Below are positions 39,235-50,100 of a DNA stretch of 64,000 bases, in pieces. The translations under genes were made by a program, and so were the position numbers. How positions within the stretch are numbered: position 1 is the stretch's first letter; each line of letters starts with the position of its first letter. The stretch comes from Fratercula arctica (lineage: Eukaryota; Chordata; Aves; Charadriiformes; Alcidae). The stretch spans positions 11,336,927 to 11,400,926 of the forward strand of contig CANTUZ010000004.1 of assembly GCA_947846985.1 (NCBI GenBank). Direction: 5' to 3'. The notes below the pieces were generated by a model that saw only the letters and a list, made by a program, of their open reading frames with translations, did not search any database and was not told where the DNA came from.

Positions 39235-39333
39235 ACAGTTTTTATATAAAATGATGATTTGTCAAAACAAGAGATATTCATGTGGAAGGGGCTGAAGGGT
39301 GCAGATTTTTTGAAGAAAACATTTTAGAATTTA
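39235..39333. repeat. Unclassified direct repeat, copy 2
   Basis: This is the second, shorter copy of the segment at 37861-37979. The alignment starts at the shared ACAGTTT and is lost after the TTTAGAAT region. The divergence suggests an old local duplication or two copies of an unrecognised dispersed repeat. Confidence 0.75.
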
Positions 39334-41799
39334 TTTAGAATAAATATGTATTAAAATATGTAATGTAGTAACAGCTATAGCTGTATGAGAGTTAATCACC
39401 ACACATTGTGTTCTCATGTCTATCCAAATGACAAAATTATAATACTGAGTTATAGTGAATCATATTATTCAGTTGAGTATTACATCAGTAACATTTTCCA
39501 TGCGTAGAGGAAGCAGACTTCTATTCATTATCTGATGCCCAAATACAGAAGCAGACAGACAACTGACGAAGTTATTCATAAAACCTGCCTTTTAATAACT
39601 ATGTTTTCTGAAACATACTATCCTACTTTCTCTGGTTAAACATAGTTCAGTAACATTTTAATTACATGGAATTTCTACACCTGAGAAGGAAGCTCCTTGC
39701 TTGTTTTGAATATATCTTGAGACTAAACTTGAAATCACATTTTCTTTAATATCTCAGTGTTATTCTTAACTTACATGTGGCATACATTGCCCTTTTGGGA
39801 AATAATGTTGAAAATGTTATTGACGGAGTTTGGATCTAAAAATCAATTTATATTAAACTGATGTGAAAAGAAGTATATTGAAACAGGCATGCACAAGAAA
39901 GCGTGACTTTTTCATCCTAAGAGCTGTTTCAAACATTATTTTTTTTAACAGTGACAACGTGGCTTAGGCAATAGCATACCTTAATACCAATATTCTGAGT
40001 TGTTAAGATGAATTTCAGATTTCCTTCCTTGAGTTCTTTCCATTCCGGTTTGATTTTGGTCTAGAAGTATTGTCAAAGTGAGTGAGTGCTATTTGATTGA
40101 GATATTCCTCAGGAAAAGCCTTCCTAGCATAAGTTCCTCATTGCATTTACAGATTCACATATAGATAAGTACTTACATCATCTTGGAAAGGTTAGATGAG
40201 TTTACCTGCTTTCCTCTGCATGCCTATTTGAGCCTGTTTTTTTCCTTAGTAGCGTAACACAAATTTGTGGATTCAAACAACAGAATCATTCATGTAAGTA
40301 CATGTTTTCTGTAGAGACAGGAGAAAATAGGAAGATTCCACTTCCAGAGAAGGTTGTGGGAATGTTCACGCAACACAGGAGGCCTAATCTTTGGGAAGTG
40401 CAGAGGCTTGTTCTGAGGCAAAGAGAGGACTGGTAAAGTGATCCATTTAGAGAATGTTTAATCACAGATTATATTCCTAAAGAATACATAGAAACAGTGC
40501 ATCAACTTTATTCAGAACATTGAATTTAATCCAGAAACTTTGTTATCTAACTGTATGTTCTGATGCTATCGTAGTATGAGAACATGAAATCGGTTCTCTG
40601 CTTGATTCACTGATAACACAGGCGACATTGCCATCTACATTGTAGTGAATTATATTTTTCAAGTAATCCAAGTAGCATGTGTGTGTTTGTGTGCTGTATG
40701 TCTACATGGATGAGACTCTAAAAATATACAAAGAATACAGGGGATCCATTACTGTAAGTACATTTCCTTTGCAAATATTGATGTAATTGGAAAATTCAGT
40801 AACCGCAACACAAGAGTTCAATTCTGTATCTTACACCCCCCACCCCACCCAAATAATATGGTTAAGCTTGTTTTTAAAGCTCTGCTTTTTGTAAGCACTC
40901 TAAATATCTAAGTTCAAAAGTTAAATGAAGGGTTAAAAAGAGTATTGCTCTATTAATTATAAACAGTAATGCACAATTAAGAATTATTTTGGAAATGTAC
41001 ATGTATAGACAAAGGATTTTTTTTTTGTTTAACAAAACGATTAATAGGGTTTTTCAGATAGCACACTCAAAGCTATTAAATAATTGAATTTGTATGCAAT
41101 ATAAATACCAGGTTGCCATGGCATTATAGATACTTCAAAGAAGCTTTTGGTACTGAAACTGCTGCTGTTCAGAATGTGCACTCTAAATAGAGATTGCATT
41201 ACTGTTTTCCAGATGACAACAATGAATTTTTAGAACCTTTTTAATTAGTTTTTTAACACTTTCTACAGTAAAATGTCAAATACAAGTAAATTAAATATAA
41301 CAAAACAAGTTAGAAATATGTGTATGCACACAAACACTAATAAGAAAGAGCAAGGTTATAAGGAACTATGACTAGAACTTACAAAGAATTAAAGGACAGA
41401 CTCATAAATTGCCTTATTAAAAGAAAATCTTTTTCTTTCCCTTCTGTGGAGTAAAAGCTCAGGCTGAGCAGCCATACTTCTGGCAAAAGAGTAACTGCAA
41501 AGGCTCCCTGAAGGCCTCAAACTGATGCACCAAAGCTTTATAGTTTTAACTTTATATATCTCTTGGTTTAGAAATGAAATAATTTAGAAACCCTTTAATA
41601 CCAACTTGGAAAAGACTAAATGACAATGGTGGAAGTTTTTTTTATTATTATCTTTTTTAATCCAAACCAAATCTTTTTCCAAAAAAATTTTTAAATGGTA
41701 TCACTTTACAGCCTTAGGAGAGGTAATTTTGCTTATTTTGAAGGTCAGACCTCTGATGAGATAACTGTTGGTCTTCTCAAGCGTGCTTTCATTTACAGC

Positions 41800-43439
41800 A
41801 CTTCCCAAGAAAATACTTGCCAGCTCAGGGCTTCCTGAGTGCTGTGTGCCTGTGCAGCTTAAGACAGATGTAATTTGGCTGATGAACCTGTATCACGTTT
41901 GGTCTTGGCAACATCAGAACTGAGGCAAGGACAACCCTTTGCCTTTGGTCAGTTCAAGGAATACTTTCCCGTAGCAAACATCTTAAGCTTTATGGTTGCT
42001 AAATTTTCATCTCAGTGTTCTCCTTTCAGATTTCCTCAAGATGGGCAACGTGCTACAGACACAGGTGTTTCTGTGAGACGTGGTAGCTGTGAACACCGTT
42101 GAGCAGTGTGCCACACGTCCTTCTCACAGGTTCTGTGCAGGTTCTTGGGGCAGATATTAAAAACATGAACTTTTCTCCCCTCATCTCTCTAGTTAAAATG
42201 TGAATTACCATGCATGGATGCTTCTGTGTTACAATACAAATGATGATGCTGTAATCTAAAGGTGGTTATCAGAGATCAGGACTGTTCAGGAGCAGCACCC
42301 CTTTTGTGGATGCCCCCCTTTATGAAGGTGGTCTGTTCAAAATTGCTTGTGGAAAGGGTTTATGACTCAAACATAGCACCTAATGTTGCAACGTTGGTAA
42401 CAACATAGCAAATCTTAGTGAAAGGCTTTACAGGAGCAGAATAGGGGTTCCTTTTTAAGACAAAACCGATGTGACTCATTGACCCTCATCCATGTATACT
42501 CCCAAGCACTAGGACACGTGTCTTCTCCACCTGCCCTGTCTGGAAGTCAGGTGTCCAGATGGTCATCATACCCAGGCACCCTGTCTGGTCCAGATCTGTT
42601 TGCTGAATGCTGGGGAGCGTGAGGGTCCTAGTGCCAAGCCCTGCCCACCATCCTGGGGTTTCCCAGACTGGCAATGTCTGCAGGTCAGGGAGACCCTCTC
42701 TGTCCCTTGTTGGAACCCACTGGGACGACTCTCTTTCCTGAGAGCCATCAGCATTTCCTTGCTGCCTCTCCTGGATGTCTGGAGAAACAGCACAAGAGGT
42801 GAGTGCAGTGCTCGGGACTTACTGACCCGCTGATGTGGGTGCTGTTAGCTCCTGCCACTTTGACAGCCCTTTTCCAGGGTCTGCTCCTCCTGTGGCTTCG
42901 ACACCCACGTGGCCCCATCATCCCCACCTTAGTGCTCCTATTGGCACTCTCTGTAAGAAAACAACTTTTCTTGCTGCTGAATGCCATGTACGGGTGGCTT
43001 TCTAGTTAGCAGCTACCTTATGCTGCTCTATTTGCAAGCCTCACCTACATAGTTTGCTAATTCTTAGGTCAGTTATGCGGCAGCTGAGCTGAAACAGATG
43101 GGAACAACCTGTGATGGAAAGCCCACCTGAGGACATGTTTCACGCAGACTGGACAGGCCTAGCATTTTGCCTGGACTGCTGTCTACCTTGTACGCTGTCT
43201 GTGCTTCTTGTAGAGTCTTACGATTGATACCAGATGGACAGTGTGGCCTGTGAGTCTTTGCAGAAGGACTTACCTGTTGTGGGGAGCAATGCCAGTTTGT
43301 ATTCCACGTTCAGCTATAATTTGAGTAAGGTGGGGGTGCACAAGCATGAGATTTTACTGGGACACACCAGCTCAGGTAAGTACAGAGGAAGTGCAGAAAT
43401 TTATTTTAGCTATGGGTTAGCTTCATCTCTTCCTTCAGA
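41800..43439. other. GC-richer block, no gene identified
   Basis: GC content rises here, most clearly at 42480-43020, where open frames appear on both strands. A good donor-like AAGAG followed by GTGAGT lies at 42794-42804 on the plus strand. No product was recognised and no known repeat was seen. It may be exon-bearing, an unrecognised element or simply GC-rich. Confidence 0.4.
43214..43375 (+). CDS. Candidate exon with start codon, unrecognised
   Basis: A strong acceptor-like sequence (pyrimidine-rich, ending CTTCTTGTAG at 43213) and a consensus donor (CTCAG followed by GTAAGTAC, GT at 43376-43377) bound 162 bases. Within it an ATG at 43234 with G at +4 opens 47 codons plus one base. The sequence begins MDSVACESLQKDLPVVG. 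An in-frame TGA precedes the ATG, so it would be a first coding exon behind a non-coding one; the donor-like site at 42798/42799 could belong to that upstream exon. No matching downstream exon was established, and minus-strand gene-like sequence lies next to it, so the strand is uncertain. Confidence 0.2.
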
Positions 43440-43885
43440 GTCTATTATTTTTTCATTCTCTGTATAGTTGTATTCAGCTTTTGCTCCTGAACCCTGAAAC
43501 TTTCTTTTGTCTTACTGTTAACTAAGTAGCCTGCAAGGCTCTTAGAAGGACCCGTCTTAACTAAAGCTGAATTTCTTTGCGGTTTGTAAAGATGGTAGTG
43601 GATGATCTCTCCTTTAATATGGCTTTTTGGCATTTTCATGAAACTTTCTAGCAGCCTTGACCTTCAGCAGTTCTTCTCTAACTTCCTCAACTTGGATGCT
43701 GGAACTAAAAGCTTCTTCCGCTGAAGTTGTTTCTTTCTTTAGTGGCAGCTTAATAGGAACTTTTGACAGAGCCGGCTGTTATGAGTCCATCTCCTTGGAG
43801 AGGTTCATTTTGGACAGACAAATCACGACAGTCACAGCTGAAATCTTTGTGCTCTGACTGATAGTTAATCTAAAAGGAGGCTTTT
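43411..43885 (-). pseudogene. Possible decayed coding sequence, unrecognised
   Basis: On the minus strand, protein-like stretches follow one another in different frames. The first (from 43885) includes SEHKDFSCDCRDLSVQNEPL. The second has KVPIKLPLKKETTSAEEAF and then an amphipathic, charged VEEVREELLKVKAARKFHEN. The last has KFQGSGAKAEYNYTENEKII and stops at TAG near 43411. Frame changes and internal stops separate them, as expected for a decaying gene. I cannot name a parent protein. A poly-T run (about 43888-43907 on the plus strand) lies upstream, not at a 3' end, so it does not support a processed retrocopy. A chance pattern is possible. Confidence 0.22.
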
Positions 43886-44056
43886 AATTTTTTTTTTTTT
43901 TTTTTAAAGATCTACCCCTAAAAGGCATGTGCTCATTCATTGTCCTAGACTCTTAGACACGCAGGAACAGTCAAGATGGAAGGGATATGATTTAATTAGG
44001 CTTCAGCTGTACTAACTCAGCTGGGAAGTATCCAGTACTAATTCAAACAGGGCAGG

Positions 44057-44192
44057 TCATGATTCTTCTCTGGTGGAAACCTGGATTGCTTCCTGATTAA
44101 TGTTATTGTCCACCTGTTGAAGAACTGGCCTGGTACCAAAAGCCTTGCATACCACCTGGGTGCTGGCACTTTTAATTACAGATGCAACTGCT
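44057..44192 (-). CDS. Candidate terminal exon C of a minus-strand ORF, unrecognised
   Basis: A long pyrimidine tract (CCTCCCTCTCTCCACCCTG) precedes ACACAGAG, and an open frame follows to a TGA at 44059-44057. It includes the phrases AVASVIKSASTQVVCKAFGT and RPVLQQVDNNINQEAIQV. To join the frame of exon B, the second AG (44194-44193) must be the acceptor. Use of the first AG would give an early stop, which is a weakness. The product is not recognised. Confidence 0.2.
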
Positions 44193-46448
44193 CTCTGTGT
44201 CAGGGTGGAGAGAGGGAGGGAAGGGAAGAGCATCATGATGGTGCTGTGAGGATTAGATTTGTTACCTTGTCGTGAGAAGTTAAAAAAAAAATCAAACTAA
44301 TATTCTTTCTTAAAAACAGCCACTTGTCATTGCTTTATTAGAATGCTTAGCAATATTTCCCAACATCTAAAAATAAAAGCCAGTCTCTGCCAACTCTGCT
44401 GTAGGGAGATTAAACCATAACTGAACTAAACTAAAACCAAGGTCCTGATCATATTTCTTTGGCAGCCTCGAGCCTGTAAGCAGAAAATAGACATCTCCTT
44501 ACATGTCTACTTTTTCCATCAATGTAGCACAGCAAGTAACTGCTAGGTATTTGTTTCCCAAAAGAAGTAGTCATTCTGTTCCTGTGGTTTCTGCAGCCCC
44601 GCAGCTGCTTCTGGCTGAACATTTCTCTTAAATGAAGTAATTTCAAAAGTGGCTCGTGTGCTTGGAGTGTGTACTGATAACTGATACAAAATACATGAAG
44701 ATTACAGATTTTGGGGAGGGAGGATAAGAGAGAGCTGGAGCAGATAGTGGCTGTGAAAGAGATCTGCTGAATCTTACCATAGTATTGCTAGATTAAATAA
44801 AAATTTCAGACAGAATGGAACATTCACTAACCTTCATAGGATTTAGGCATTTTATATTGGCTTGGATTACATGTCTACTTTTTATATATTTATGAAGAAA
44901 AACTCATCCTTTCCCAAATTAATGTAGATGATGTAGCCTTACACAAGACATTCAAAAGGACAAGCAGTATTTCCTATTGAAACAAAGTTTTAGTTTAAGT
45001 AATAAATAAAAGGACTGTTGATTCATGGAACCAGCTCAGTGGAATTCCTATAATGAGAATGTTTGCTTTCTACAGAACCTTAGTTTAGGAGATATTTTGG
45101 TTCATTAGAGATAACATCTGGTCAGCTGTAAGAAGTTTTTCTTACTTCAAAAATGTTTTTATAGGAGACTCTTTGCTAATGCAGATATTTCCGCTGGCAA
45201 CTGGTTCTAAACAGAGGATAATGATTCATCTCTCAAGGGAAATGGTATATGTATTCAATCTCTTGCCACCCAAGTTTTAAGGATTTCGTGTAAATGCAAA
45301 AAGAAGGAATATAGCAGATGACTTCAGGCTTGTTTAATGCTCTTTCTCTGCTTTTTCATCTCTAGGCATATGAGAGTCTTGTATATTTAGCTTCTAACAT
45401 TGATACATATTTTAGCAGCTCAGTATACAATGGTTCTGCTAAAAATCCTATCAACCGTTCTGTTATACATACTATTTTTTGAGGACGTTGTTTCATTTAT
45501 TCCTGTGTTTGAGCTAAAATGTCCAAGATAATATTACCGCTCTCACACAGAATCTTGTCACATATCTACCTGTGCCCGTTGCTGGAACACTTAGCTTGGT
45601 AGTTGGAGAGATAGGTACATCAGATTCAATTTTTAATCTGCTTCATCCATTGAGATTTAGCTTTCCATTCAGTGATCTTGCCTGTGATTTTAAAGGTACC
45701 TTACCTCAAGAACAGCGATTTTTCTGTCAATTAGATAGTTCTCACTGATCCTAAAGACTGGCATGCTATTGAAAAATATGATTTTTTTGATGTGTCTTAC
45801 ACTTTGCTCTTTTTGCTGGACGTTAGTTTCAGCAGCAGTTTGATTTTGTCGTGCCACAGCTTTTTTTTCTTTTCTTTTTGTAGGGTTTCTTTAGCCCAAC
45901 ACAATTGTAATTCAGTCTTCTGCTAGTTTTCATTGCTTCCCTTGATTTTTTCCACTTACTGTCACTGGATTGGTATTGTAACAGAAAGGATTCCATTTTA
46001 TATCTAATAACAGAGTCTTTTTATTAAGTAGAATAATTTGTGTGTATACATGTAGAATACAGAGATACACATTCAGGGAAAAATATTATAAGAATGTTAT
46101 TAATGTAGCAAAGTAACTCACTTGAAATGTAGGAAATACCAGAATGAAGATTTTTTTCCTATGCAAGCTTAATTGGGCTTTCCATGTATTTTATCTTCTT
46201 TAGTCAGATAATCACTCTTTATTTTTCGCTTTCAGTGTCTATGCACCGGGTGCACTGCATTACTGCATGTGTTGATATTCACAGTATTGCCATTATCATC
46301 CCACAGAAATAAAGGGTGATGCTGGTTTAAAAGTCATGAGCTACAGCTTTGTATGGATCATGGATTCCACCCTCTGGGGGATCAGGTGGTTGCATTAGGA
46401 ATGGAGGAACTCGGTGGGGAGCCTGGCGTGTTGTCCATGGGGCCTCAC
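44193..46448. other. AT-rich stretch between candidate exons
   Basis: If the minus-strand exon chain is real, this is its larger intron. Otherwise it is non-coding sequence with nothing recognised in it. Confidence 0.4.
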
Positions 46449-46548
46449 CTGCGGGGCTGGGTGCACACAGAAGAACGCCTGTCTAAAGGAATGGCAGTGA
46501 TTTTGCCTGCTTCGACGTGTTTCAAGGTTGACGAAATGACACTTGCCA
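46449..46548 (-). CDS. Candidate exon B of a minus-strand ORF, unrecognised
   Basis: This is 100 bases between an acceptor (CTTGTTGTTCCCTAG) and a strong donor (CCGCAG followed by GTGAGG). The frame with two leading bases is open and reads ASVISSTLKHVEAGKITAIP and onward. Its phase fits exon A upstream: one base left there plus two here make a Val codon. An 87-codon ATG-initiated frame lies on the opposite strand (46353-46616), so the coding strand is not certain. Confidence 0.2.
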
Positions 46549-46849
46549 CTAGGGAACAACAAGCAAGCAACTCCAGTGGAGAATTTCTAAGCAAGTTAAT
46601 GTTGCCCTTGTCTTAGAGGTGTAGAAGTGAGACGCTGAGAATTTAGATTGAAAATTTGGGGTAGAAAAGTTGGTAAGTCAGAGAACAGGCTTGTCTGAAG
46701 TAAATGATTTTACATGCTTAAAGAACTGCCCTCCTTGTCTTCCAGTGTAACTGTGAGTAGTCGGTTTGACCAAATCTCTACCTCTCAGAGTAAGCACCCT
46801 GAAAAATGAATTAATGCATACTTACAATAACTTCGATTTATACACTTAC

Positions 46850-46943
46850 CCAGCACTAAGTGGCAACTTTGTGGGATAAAAACCAGGTTTCTAATGTAGC
46901 ACTTGGCTGCACTAATGTTCTCAAGAGTTAACAGCGCAGAAGT
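46850..46943 (-). CDS. Candidate exon A of a minus-strand ORF, unrecognised
   Basis: This is 94 bases between a good acceptor (TTTTATCTCACCCACAG) and a consensus donor (GCTGG followed by GTAAGTG). The open frame begins TSALLTLENISAAKCYIRNL. The same frame stays open upstream to about 47099 without an ATG. Together, A (94), B (100) and C (136) make 330 bases, an exact multiple of three, ending in a stop. Confidence 0.18.
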
Positions 46944-47100
46944 CTGTGGGTGAGATAAAATGGTGTCAGTTAATGATTCTCCTTTGTATGCATTTCTTAA
47001 TATCTCAGGAACTAGAAGCAAGTTTTTCCACTGAGACCAAAAACTCTTTCTTAGGTAACAGAGGAATGGTGTGACTCCTGAAACCCTGTGAAATTCCAAA

Positions 47101-50100
47101 ATCTGGACTAGCCATTTGTGTGTGGTAAATCTCTCTTACAATCTCTTGTCTGCTGAAAGTCTTGACCTCGTTCTGCCTCTGCTTTCTGCTCCCTTCCTGT
47201 GTTCCTGTCAGCTTTGCCTTATAATTCCAGTCCCATCCTTTCCTTACTCCATCTGTTCCTTAAATTTACCTAAATGCTTTTTTAAATATATACCCTCCTG
47301 GTTTTGCAATGAAATAGAATTGTTAAAATTCAATAGGAAAGGATGGGATTTTTCATTGTCGTTTTCTGCTTTACTAATAATTTATCAAAGCAAAATTCAG
47401 ATGCTGTTTTCCAGTTCTAATCCGTATTTATCAATTTTCATACTAGAACTATTGCTTTGTGAGCTTTACAGTCTTACCACGTTGATATTTGATGTGCCTC
47501 TTTCTACTCAACAAGAAGCTAACTTTCCAAAGACGTAACCATGAAAAAACACAAGAAAGATATGCTAGTATCATTTTGAAGAGTACTTTACTTGGCTTGT
47601 CCCTTTTAATATAGATGAGAAACTTTTCCGCCTGGAAAAATTGGTTTATCACTAAGTCCATAGTGAAACAAAAGATGTGTAATTTTGCTCTGGAGGTTTC
47701 AAACATCTCTCCTTCATGGCACATGCTGCATTGTAAAATAGTGTGTTGTAGGTATCCCTTTTCACGCTTTCTGTTTTAGAATACCTAACATTCTCCCACT
47801 GAAAGAAAAAAAAAAAACAATCAAAACTCTTTTTAATTCAGTTCAGTAGAGAGCGAAAGGCAGGCAGTCTTTTTTTTTTTTTGTCTTTTTTTTTTTCTTC
47901 TTTTTCCAGAATGGCTTTGATATCAAACACAGTGGACTCACTATTCTGTTGAGAAGCATAAATACAGCAATCAACCTGAGATATTTTGGAATATATGTGA
48001 AAAGGATGAGATTTTCCTACACCACTATTAAGTAAAAATGGAAATTGCAGATGTTTCTGGTATGTGTGTAAGTTCACACTCGTATAATGTATGCTCTTTT
48101 CAATTAATATATAGTATTAATTAATTTGAAGAAAGACTTCTGTCTTTAAATACATAATTAAAATGACGATCAAATATACCTGACTTCTGGCTCTTAAAAA
48201 TTATGCATTGCTGTGTTTTCCTGGTAGGTATTAAGCCATAATGTGAAAGTCAAGAACTCTGTGTTAGATGCATAATTTTCCCATATGGTATGTGTGTGTA
48301 AGAAGTAGAACACTATATAATCCTGAATGCAAACATGGTGATTGATGATTGTTTAATGATAGCATGGAGGAAATAAAGAAAATACAGAGCACATACCTTT
48401 GCTCTTTATTTTGCTAAGAGTTAGGGAACAACCTAGAATTGCCAGAAATTCTTGCCTTAACTTGGACTTCCAGCCCTTGAAGACTCTCATGAAGTGGGCC
48501 ACATCATCTTTTTTTCCTCTTTTTCCTACCCCTCCTTACCCCGAAAGAAATGAACAAAGACAATTTTCTGGAGGAGGGACATAAATTCCTTTTGCTTCTT
48601 GCTTCAGGTCTGCAGGTTGTTTTCTGCAGCTGTTTTTCTTTCCCCAAGCAGATCAGCAGTTTACTGCTTATAGTTGCACGGCGTATCCATTGCTTTTACA
48701 AGGGAGGATTAGTAAAAGCAGTTGATGCTACTTTTTGTTTGTTCAGGGTTTTTTGGTCTTCATTATTCTTCTATCTACTTTGAACTTGTGCCAATAGTAT
48801 ACAATAGGGTGTTACATGCTTGTCAGGCAAGTTACTATACTAATTTGTGAAACAGTTCTAAGCAGGATTATCAAAAAAGGACTTGTGACTCTTTTTTTTT
48901 TTTTTTTTTTTTTTTCCTCCTAACTAAATCTTTACTGTAACTACTGTTTTGGGGTTTTTTTCACATTAGCCAGAAAAATCAGGAGTGATGTACTAAGAGT
49001 GTGGATTCAGTTTTGATGAGATGAATCCTGGTGTGTGCTTCAGAAGGTTCACTGCCTTTTTATAAGTAGCCTTTCAGTCTGTTTGAAGTATTTAAAATCA
49101 TTTCTTTCCCTTTAGAAATACATTTTGCTGCTGAATTGTGTTATAGAGAAGTGAGTCGATTTATGTAAATGACTATTCTGCATGTTGGAGATAAAAATAA
49201 ATATATAAATAAATTAACAGTTTCAGACAACTGTGACAGAATTTCTAAATGAAACAATGGGAATAGTTAAACTGAAAAATTTGAGAAAAGTAATACATGC
49301 TCACCTTTTAATTCTTTTAAGTTTAAATTTAAATGCTACTTCAAAAGGCAGGAGTAAATCTCACACCTTCGGAGTTTTAAATCATCGGTCTGGTTTTAAG
49401 CATGTCAGTTGTTTGAGTTAATTAGTTTAATTTCCTGATTTCTATTTAAATAAATGCAACTGCAAAACAGAATCTTATTCCTGAGCAGTTCATGCCGATG
49501 GAAACTACCTTGCCTCGAGAATGTTGTATTGAAAGGTTGGTACCTTGAACAAAATCAGGCTGATTTTGTTAAGTAAAAAGTTCCATCTTCCTCCTGAATT
49601 CAGTTCTGTGGGAGTTTCTTCAAAGGCACACTTGAAGGTTTCTGAAAAGATACAAGCGCTCAATCTCAGACAGCAGAGAAAGTCTGAACGTTAAGAGAAA
49701 GTACCTAAATATTCACAGCTTCACATACTGGGACAAACTATTTAACTCTGTGTTTTCAAGAATTTTGAGGTGCTTAGAGGGTGTTTGTAGTAGGACATCC
49801 AGGGACACCCAAGCTGTCTCAGAAAGAGGTTTGGAGATTCAGATCTTATAGTAATGTAGATGTGCAAAAGTGTGCTGTGTGTACTAGCTGGCCCTGACAA
49901 TGAGCGGAGATCATTAATTCAGGCAAAACTAGCAAAACCCATTATATTTAGAAGCTGAGATGATGTGTCTGCACACTCCAGTGCTGTGACATTTCACTCG
50001 TCAAGATAAGAGTTGGCTCGTGACCAGTTCTGTGTAGTATGTAATGCAGCCCTGTTCTAAAGACAGGTATGCTGCACCTAAGCATCCAAGTCCTTTAGGA

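Larger units (their letters stand above)
35278..41799. other. AT-rich non-coding stretch
   Basis: No gene was recognised. It contains A-rich patches (about 35987-36008) and the pair of direct repeats described separately. Open frames are all short. Confidence 0.55.
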
